Shown here: positions 4,354 to 8,115 of the stretch, piece after piece
Layout of the letters: each line of letters opens with the position of its first letter
Position numbering within the stretch: the first letter of the stretch is position 1
Assembly: GCA_016202845.1 (NCBI GenBank)
Contig: JACQNW010000069.1
Location: 1 to 8,115 of the forward strand
Reading direction: 5' to 3'
Source of the DNA: Candidatus Aenigmatarchaeota archaeon
Lineage (GTDB): Archaea > Aenigmatarchaeota > Aenigmatarchaeia > GW2011-AR5
Length of the DNA: 8,115 nt
Program-made: the position numbers and the translations under genes
Notes under the pieces: generated by a model
The model's input: only the letters and a program-made list of their open reading frames with translations
Told to the model about the DNA's origin: nothing
Databases searched by the model: none

Positions 4354-5220
4354 GTGACATTTATGTACCAAGAACCTGTTTGGGTAGCCGAAGCGCGAAG
4401 AGCTTATGCTCCTGAGTTAGTTGAAACCTCTTCTGAGACATCGTTTGGTAGAGGACAATTTGCACGAAAAACACTGAGCCGTTATGTTTTGCCCCGTTTT
4501 GAAGATGATATAAATATATTGGTCGTTGGGGCCGGTCTTGATACAAAAGTAGTTTATTGCCCTGTTGAACCTTATTTGATTTCAGGGTTTCTTCAAAGCA
4601 AAAAAAGAGACTACAGAATGACCGTAATCGACAAAGATCCTAAGGTCATAGGCGACTTGCATGAACGAAGAAATGTTTTTGTCGCTGATTCAAGTGTGCA
4701 GTCAATCAAGGATGGGTGGAATTTGTTGCTTAAGTATACGGGTCAGCGCGATGATGTTGTTCATGAGTTAGTTGAGGGATTAGAAATGACCCCTTTTTCT
4801 AATATGTTCGGACAGCAGCAGCGGTACTTTGATTCAGGAATCAGGCGGGCAGAAATCCCTGGATCATTCCGTGAAAAACTGGATTCTGGGGAGGTTAAAT
4901 TAATGAATGATGATATAGCAACGGCCGACTTGTTGTCACACGGGCCATTTGACTTTATTTCTTGTGAAAATGTTTTATATTTGATAAGCGAAGAAGGACA
5001 GAAATTGGCCATGCATAACATTTCAAGGAACATAAGGCAGGGCGGCATGATTTTATTTAACGATTTTTGGAATGGTATTGGATCTCGTGTGCTTCCGGAT
5101 AGTTGGCCATATAAGGGCTGGTTTGATAAAGAAAAACAAGCAGAACTTGGATTAAGGCATAAAAAAACTTTTGAAGGATATGGAAAATCATACTGGGTTG
5201 TGTTCGAAAAAATTAGTTGA
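4354..5220 (+). CDS. Class I SAM-dependent methyltransferase, CheR-like core
   Basis: This 288-residue protein has a Rossmann methyltransferase core. Motif I is ILVVGAGLDT (residues about 55-64). The segment YCPVEPYLISGFL (68-80) resembles the SIxxEPYSLA loop of CheR-type enzymes. The post-I acidic strand is MTVIDKDP (89-96). Motif IV is FDFISCENVLYLI (about 200-212), close to the FDxIxCRNVLxYF of CheR. A GGMILFND strand follows and the protein ends in an aromatic strand (YWVVFEK). There is no CheR N-terminal helical domain and no chemotaxis gene nearby, so the substrate is unknown. The start is GTG 4354, or ATG 4363, which removes three residues. It seems intact. Confidence 0.78.
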   Translation: MTFMYQEPVWVAEARRAYAPELVETSSETSFGRGQFARKTLSRYVLPRFEDDINILVVGAGLDTKVVYCPVEPYLISGFLQSKKRDYRMTVIDKDPKVIGDLHERRNVFVADSSVQSIKDGWNLLLKYTGQRDDVVHELVEGLEMTPFSNMFGQQQRYFDSGIRRAEIPGSFREKLDSGEVKLMNDDIATADLLSHGPFDFISCENVLYLISEEGQKLAMHNISRNIRQGGMILFNDFWNGIGSRVLPDSWPYKGWFDKEKQAELGLRHKKTFEGYGKSYWVVFEKIS

Positions 5221-5250
5221 AGTGAAGGAAGGTGGTGAGCATACAGTAAA

Positions 5251-5258
5251 TTTATAAA
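5251..5258 (+). promoter_or_regulatory. TATA box TTTATAAA of the frameshifted gene
   Basis: TTTATAAA is centred about 26 nt before the ATG at 5281, the spacing expected for a leaderless archaeal transcript. Confidence 0.55.
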
Positions 5259-5280
5259 GAATAAAAAACACACTTTTGTT

Positions 5281-5705
5281 ATGATAGATATTGCAAAAGA
5301 AGTGAGTAAGTATATCGTTCCTGTGAGGCAAAGAAGACATTTAGAATTTGAATATGCAGGCGAAAGTTGTGGTTGTGATCCATCAATTAGTGAAGTGACA
5401 GTTCCACATTTAGTTTTGTATGTTCCAAGAGGATTTATTAAAAAATATAATCTATCAACCAGAGGCAAGGCATCTGATACACTGCCTGATGCAGATATAT
5501 TTTGGAAATTTTTGCACCCTCATTTGGTTGGGAAGGGTTGGTTGCCAATGATGGATATAGCGAAAGACCAAGATCTGTTGATAGTGTTGTAAAAGAACTT
5601 TTAAGCTGGCCATACGGAGCAAAATTTGAAGGCAGTAATAGAAATGGCGTGTTTCTTGGTGTCAAAGCGTATTACGATCCCAATTGGGACAAATCTGAGT
5701 TTTGA
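5281..5705 (+). pseudogene. Unknown protein gene split by a one-base frameshift
   Basis: The first frame (5281-5592) gives a protein-like N-terminal part with RQRRHLEFEYAGESCGC, a hydrophobic strand VPHLVLYVPRGF and a DTLPDADIF segment. It then passes into a less convincing tail and stops. A second frame, open from 5490 to the stop at 5703-5705, reads IFAPSFGWEGLVANDGYSER, RSVDSVVKELLSWPYGAKF, then GVFLGVKAYYDPNWDKSEF. Joining them needs a -1 shift somewhere in 5490-5592, most simply near the TTTT at 5500-5503 (one T lost), and would give about 141 residues. The family is not recognised. It may be a recent mutation, a sequencing error, or, less likely, programmed shifting; no canonical slippery heptamer is evident. 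Confidence 0.6.
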
Positions 5706-5726
5706 TAAAAACAAAATCAGCATTGC

Positions 5727-5732
5727 TTTTTT
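5727..5732 (+). terminator. Oligo-T terminator candidate
   Basis: Six T lie about 22 nt after the stop of the frameshifted gene and just before the end of the opposing hesB remnant. A T-tract terminator is plausible. Confidence 0.3.
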
Positions 5733-5744
5733 CATTATATGGCT

Positions 5745-5820
5745 TTACCTGAAGCTCTTGCCGCAATCGCTTCTTAGTGTTTGGGTTGATGAATTTGAAG
5801 CCCGAACCTGTGAGGGTAAC
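5745..5820 (-). pseudogene. Remnant of the 3' end of an IscA/HesB-type gene
   Basis: On the minus strand this reads VTLTGSGFKFINPNTKK and then, after a one-base frame change, a segment ending CGKSFR and TAA at 5745-5747. The intact gene at 6818-7426 ends ALTGSGFKFINPN, three residues, CGCGKSFR. Thus the last roughly 25 codons of a HesB/IscA-type protein are present but broken: the frame is shifted, the first Cys of the CGC pair is changed (AGC), and at least one short indel separates it from the intact copy. Nothing upstream reads as the rest of the protein; a TAA appears in frame just beyond 5835. The core at 5783-5811 matches 6861-6889 at 28 of 29 bases. Confidence 0.75.
5783..5811. repeat. 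29-bp direct repeat, left copy (28/29 identical to 6861-6889)
   Basis: This begins GGGTTGATGAATTTGAAG and differs from the right copy by one base (A for G near the end). The two copies have the same orientation, about 1.08 kb apart, and flank the UPF0175/DUF3368 module. The repeat codes for the conserved GSGFKFINP segment in both. Confidence 0.8.
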
Positions 5821-5858
5821 AATTGCTTTAAATGTTTACAAAAATAACATTATATAAC

Positions 5859-5864
5859 AGGTGG
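5859..5864 (+). promoter_or_regulatory. Shine-Dalgarno AGGTGG of the UPF0175 gene
   Basis: AGGTGG lies 4 nt before the ATG at 5869. A TTTAAA box at 5827-5832 would place the transcript start near 5856, leaving a very short leader that contains this site. Confidence 0.6.
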
Positions 5865-5868
5865 TATC

Positions 5869-6165
5869 ATGGAAAAAAGCGAATTGTTGACATTAAGGAC
5901 TACTGAAGAGGCTCAGCGCATGCTTGAGAAGCTAACCATGCTTGAAAATAGAAAAGCGACAGATGAAGCCAGACTTGTACTGGATATAGGAATGAGGGAG
6001 AGACTCAAAGAACTTGCTTTACGCAAATATTCAAAAGGAAATATTACACTTGAAAAGGCTGCTGAAATAGCAGAAATATCAGTATGGGAAATGGCTGAGC
6101 TTCTCTCTGAAAAAAAGATTGCATTTAAACTGGATGTCGATGCTGTTATAGAAGCTACAAAATAG
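5869..6165 (+). CDS. UPF0175 family antitoxin
   Basis: This 98-residue protein has an N-terminal ribbon-helix-like segment (LLTLRTTEEAQRMLEKL) and a helical middle (TDEARLVLDIGMRERLKELA). The UPF0175 signature follows: ALRKYSKGNITLEKAAEIAEISVWEMAELL (residues about 50-80), a helix-turn-helix that would bind the operator. The C-terminal tail (KKIAFKLDVDAVIEATK) matches the family's usual ending and likely meets the toxin. It is followed after 8 nt by a DUF3368 PIN-like gene, the standard partner. The good Shine-Dalgarno fixes the start. It appears intact. Confidence 0.88.
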   Translation: MEKSELLTLRTTEEAQRMLEKLTMLENRKATDEARLVLDIGMRERLKELALRKYSKGNITLEKAAEIAEISVWEMAELLSEKKIAFKLDVDAVIEATK

Positions 6166-6168
6166 GTG
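6164..6168 (+). promoter_or_regulatory. Shine-Dalgarno AGGTG that decides the GTG start of the DUF3368 gene
   Basis: AGGTG overlaps the stop codon of the antitoxin gene and is 5 nt before the GTG at 6174, supporting a GTG start and tight coupling. Confidence 0.6.
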
Positions 6169-6173
6169 TTTTT

Positions 6174-6689
6174 GTGACTGCTGTTTCTAACTCATCGCCG
6201 CTGATTTTTCTTTCTAAAATAGATGACCTTATGGAACTTGCAAAGGAAATTCATAAAAATATCCTGATATCTGAAGAAGTTTACAAAGAGGTTGTAGAAA
6301 TCGGTCTGTTATCTGAAAAGCCATCGATAAAGAATAACGCGCTCAAAATAAAGCAGCTTGCTAGCAGCGGATTTATTAAAACTATAAAACTAAAGCCCCA
6401 TAGATTAAAACACTCTTTGTCTGAAAGACTTGGTATTGGCGAAGCTTCTGCTATTTGTCTTGCACTTCAGGAAAATATAAAAGAAGTTCTTATAGACGAA
6501 AAGGCTGTCACAGTTGTTGCCAAAGAGCTTGGGTTAAAACCTTTGCCTATTTCCTCGCTCCCAATCATTGCATTCAAAAACGGCATGATCAAAAAGGAAG
6601 CAGCCGAAAGAATCATTGACAAGCTTGTACTCGAGCATTATTACCTTAATGCCTCAGATTACAAGCTGCTGATTAGGCTATTGGAATAA
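6174..6689 (+). CDS. DUF3368 family PIN-like toxin
   Basis: This 171-residue protein fits DUF3368, VapC-related PIN-like ribonucleases. It opens with AVSNSSPLIFLSKI, the family's SNSSPLI start, in which the first PIN Asp is often Asn as here (Asn6). It has ILISEEVYKEVV (Glu35 region), LGIGEASAICLAL (Glu90) and EVLIDEKAVTVVAKELGL (Asp108), giving the acidic set expected for metal binding. The C-terminal helices (FKNGMIKKEAAERIIDKLV) match the family. The length is normal and no frame break is seen. It starts at GTG 6174 right after UPF0175 with its own AGGTG site, so the two form one operon and a complete TA module. RNase activity is inferred from family. Confidence 0.88.
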   Translation: MTAVSNSSPLIFLSKIDDLMELAKEIHKNILISEEVYKEVVEIGLLSEKPSIKNNALKIKQLASSGFIKTIKLKPHRLKHSLSERLGIGEASAICLALQENIKEVLIDEKAVTVVAKELGLKPLPISSLPIIAFKNGMIKKEAAERIIDKLVLEHYYLNASDYKLLIRLLE

Positions 6690-6810
6690 CAGAATGGTGC
6701 AATATTCGTCTGACAAATCAGTTATTTTAAGATGCTACAAATAACATAGAATAAAGTAAACCTGATAAAAGTTATGGCGGATATTTTCTTTTCTGCGCTC
6801 TTAATTATAT

Positions 6811-6815
6811 AAAAA
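6811..6815 (-). terminator. T-tract terminator candidate after the DUF1858-HesB gene
   Basis: Five T on the minus strand follow the stop codon by 2 nt and lead into an AT-rich stretch. No hairpin is visible. The rest of the gap from 6690 holds no gene that I can support; a weak CTGA/TCAG inverted pair sits near 6710-6721. Confidence 0.3.
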
Positions 6816-6817
6816 CT

Positions 6818-7426
6818 TCACCTAAATGATTTGCCGCAACCGCAACCGCCTCTTGCGTTAGGGTTGATGAATTTGAAGCCCGAGCCTGTCAGTGCATCCA
6901 CATAGTCCACGGTCATGCCGCCAAGCATCTTGATGCTTTTTGAGTCTGTGAAGACTTTCAACCCGGGAAATTCCTGTACAGTATCGCCTTCTTTCTGCTC
7001 TTTTTCAAAGTCCATTCCATACATGTAGCCTGAACAGCCGCCTGGGACAGCTGAAACACGAACTCCTATAAACCCGTTACCTTGCGCTGTCATAAGATCT
7101 TTGAGCTTAGAAATTGCCTTTTCAGTGAGTATTAGTTCTGTGTGTTCATTTTCTGGTCTTGCTTCGTGATGCACATTAGAAAGCTTGGAATTAAGCTCAC
7201 TCATCATTTCCTCAATTTGTGAATCTTCCATGCCGTGGCTAAGAGCGCCTGCTTCTACAGTATCTGAAGTGTTTGCGCTGCAGCCTACACAATGAAGGCC
7301 AAAAGACTCGAATATGTCTGCTGCTTCCGGGTATTCTGCCACCACTTCTGCTATTATCATGTCTTTTGTTATGATATTAGACGCTTGCGTATTTGCTTGT
7401 CCATGAGAAGAGCTGTGAGTTTCCAT
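6818..7426 (-). CDS. DUF1858 domain fused to a HesB/IscA-type Fe-S carrier
   Basis: This 202-residue protein has two domains joined by a polar linker (about 80-95). Residues about 18-78 are DUF1858, a small redox-disulfide domain, with the signature FGLHCVGCSANTSDTVEAGA (Cys46, Cys49). Residues about 96-202 are an A-type Fe-S carrier with its three ligands: Cys131 in PGGCSGYMYGMDF, and Cys195 and Cys197 in GGCGCGKSF, plus the GSGFKFINPN motif. It likely carries or delivers clusters in the cytosol; the DUF1858 part may add a thiol-redox or second cluster-binding function (inference). The first 17 residues are Ser/His/Gln-rich and probably disordered. A TATATAA element lies at 7443-7449. Confidence 0.88.
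   Translation of the reverse strand: METHSSSHGQANTQASNIITKDMIIAEVVAEYPEAADIFESFGLHCVGCSANTSDTVEAGALSHGMEDSQIEEMMSELNSKLSNVHHEARPENEHTELILTEKAISKLKDLMTAQGNGFIGVRVSAVPGGCSGYMYGMDFEKEQKEGDTVQEFPGLKVFTDSKSIKMLGGMTVDYVDALTGSGFKFINPNARGGCGCGKSFR
6861..6889. repeat. 29-bp direct repeat, right copy, inside the hesB 3' coding end
   Basis: This matches 5783-5811 at 28 of 29 bases in the same orientation and lies within the intact DUF1858-HesB gene, coding for GSGFKFINP. Confidence 0.8.
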
Positions 7427-7440
7427 AATATCACTAAAGA

Positions 7441-7450
7441 TATTATATAG
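7441..7450 (-). promoter_or_regulatory. TATA box of the DUF1858-HesB gene
   Basis: The minus strand reads CTATATAATA, centred about 20 nt before the ATG at 7426. This is slightly close for a leaderless start; a TTTTAAG at about 7458-7464 is an alternative giving a leader of a few bases. Confidence 0.4.
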
Positions 7451-7519
7451 CGGAAGACTTAAAAGCCTGCCATTGATTTATTATTAATGCGCATATTTCA
7501 TAAGGAGTATTGAAAGTCA

Positions 7520-8115
7520 ATGAGCAAGGAAAATACATTGCGCGTGATGGATAATTTTGCCAATCAATGCCGGGAAGCCTGCAAGCTTGGCTTGGACTTG
7601 AAAATTGACCAAAATACCAGCTGTTTGGCAGTGCTTGGCATGGGCGGCAGCAGCCTGCCGGGCGAGATAATAAAGAATTGTGTGGATCTGCCATTTCCTT
7701 TGACTATTGTCAGGGACTATGAATTGCCTAATTATATCAACAACTCTTCTCAGGTGTTTGTTATATCATACTCTGGCAATACAGAAGAGACTCTTAGCGC
7801 TTACAAAGAAGCATTACGCAGAGGTGCAAAAATAATAGGAATCAGCTCTGGGGGCAAATTAGAGGAATTTTGTAAAAATGACAATGTTCCTCACATCAAA
7901 GTTCCTTCTGGCATACAGCCAAGGGATGCTGTGGGGTATCAGACAATTCCTATATTGAGCGTATTTCATAATTCAGGGCTGTTCTCAAATTTCAATAAAG
8001 AGATGGAAGAAGTTTTTTCTGTACTGGAAAAGGACTATAAATCACAGGCAAAAGATATTGCAAAGAATCTTGTTGGCAAGATACCGATAATTTATTCTTC
8101 TACAAAACTTTCTGC
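7520..8115 (+). CDS. Bifunctional phosphoglucose/phosphomannose isomerase, 3' end beyond the window
   Basis: The frame from ATG 7520 is open to the window end (198 complete codons). It shows two SIS-type sugar isomerase signatures: LGMGGSSLPGEI (residues about 39-50) and VISYSGNTEETLSAY (81-95), which bind the sugar phosphate. It also has the family-specific VPSGIQPRDAVGYQ (128-141), like the PRxALGY loop of the PGI/PMI family. The enzyme interconverts glucose-6-phosphate or mannose-6-phosphate with fructose-6-phosphate, serving central and glycan sugar metabolism. Relatives are about 320-340 residues, so roughly 130 residues including part of the active site lie outside. An AAGGAG at 7502-7507 is 12 nt before the ATG, rather far for a Shine-Dalgarno. 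It is divergent from the hesB gene. Confidence 0.9.
   Translation, partial: MSKENTLRVMDNFANQCREACKLGLDLKIDQNTSCLAVLGMGGSSLPGEIIKNCVDLPFPLTIVRDYELPNYINNSSQVFVISYSGNTEETLSAYKEALRRGAKIIGISSGGKLEEFCKNDNVPHIKVPSGIQPRDAVGYQTIPILSVFHNSGLFSNFNKEMEEVFSVLEKDYKSQAKDIAKNLVGKIPIIYSSTKLS

Noticed and set aside
4761..5468. Minus-strand frame of 235 codons
   Set aside because: It is antisense to the methyltransferase and crosses into the next gene; no motif, no ribosome site, Ser/Phe-rich shadow composition.
5490..5592. Programmed ribosomal frameshifting in the split gene
   Set aside because: The overlap has no canonical slippery heptamer or obvious downstream stem-loop, so a mutation or sequencing error is more economical.
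5626..5847. Plus-strand frame of 73 codons
   Set aside because: It runs out of frame through the end of the frameshifted gene and antisense over the hesB remnant, which explains its sequence better.
6708..6730. Possible intrinsic terminator (CTGACAAATCAG followed by T-rich sequence)
   Set aside because: The stem is only four base pairs and the T tract is short and interrupted; too weak to call.
7443..7694. Minus-strand frame of 83 codons
   Set aside because: It is antisense to the start of the phosphoglucose/phosphomannose isomerase gene, which has diagnostic SIS motifs.
1..8115. CRISPR array, tRNA, rRNA, or insertion sequence with terminal inverted repeats
   Set aside because: By eye I found no regularly spaced repeats, no tRNA-like cloverleaf, no rRNA segment and no transposase; the only clear repeat is the 29-bp hesB pair.

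Overview
This AT-rich window is most likely from an archaeon, plausibly a small-genome (DPANN-type) lineage, though the phylum cannot be fixed from sequence alone. Most genes that open a transcription unit have a TATA-like box (TTTAAATA, TATAAAAA, TTATATAG) centred about 23-28 nt upstream of the start codon and no Shine-Dalgarno motif, which fits leaderless archaeal transcripts. Some downstream genes carry AGGTG-type Shine-Dalgarno sites (295-300, 6164-6168). The protein families also fit archaea: a stand-alone JAMM protein, small winged-helix and RelE-like toxin-antitoxin (TA) proteins, and a bifunctional phosphoglucose/phosphomannose isomerase.

Layout. 22-623: candidate toxin followed by a YgiT-type zinc-finger/AbrB antitoxin. 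653-1273: a 41-codon microprotein and a Cys-containing unknown protein on the minus strand, head-to-head with the C-terminal stump of a class I SAM methyltransferase. 1337-1653: a small winged-helix protein whose ATGA-coupled partner is reduced to 17 codons. 1661-2190 (minus): a BECR/RelE-like candidate toxin coupled to a DUF2283 protein. 2299-2905 (minus): DUF433 antitoxin with DUF5615 PIN-like toxin. 2905-3235 (minus): RelB-like antitoxin with a frameshifted, truncated RelE remnant. 3287-5705: an accessory block with an unknown protein, a stand-alone JAMM/MPN protein, a CheR-like methyltransferase and an unknown gene broken by a frameshift. 5745-5820: a remnant of the 3' end of an IscA/HesB-type gene. 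5869-6689: UPF0175 antitoxin plus DUF3368 PIN-like toxin. 6818-7426 (minus): DUF1858-HesB/IscA fusion. 7520-end: phosphoglucose/phosphomannose isomerase, cut by the window edge.

The dominant theme is a TA island. Six module-like loci lie in under 7 kb. Two have lost their toxin but kept the antitoxin-like partner, which is the expected direction of decay. A second theme is that the last module sits between the intact hesB 3' end and a decayed copy of that same end (28 of 29 identical bases in the core), so the cassette may have arrived by insertion or recombination at the end of hesB. The right edge returns to housekeeping genes (Fe-S assembly, sugar phosphate metabolism).
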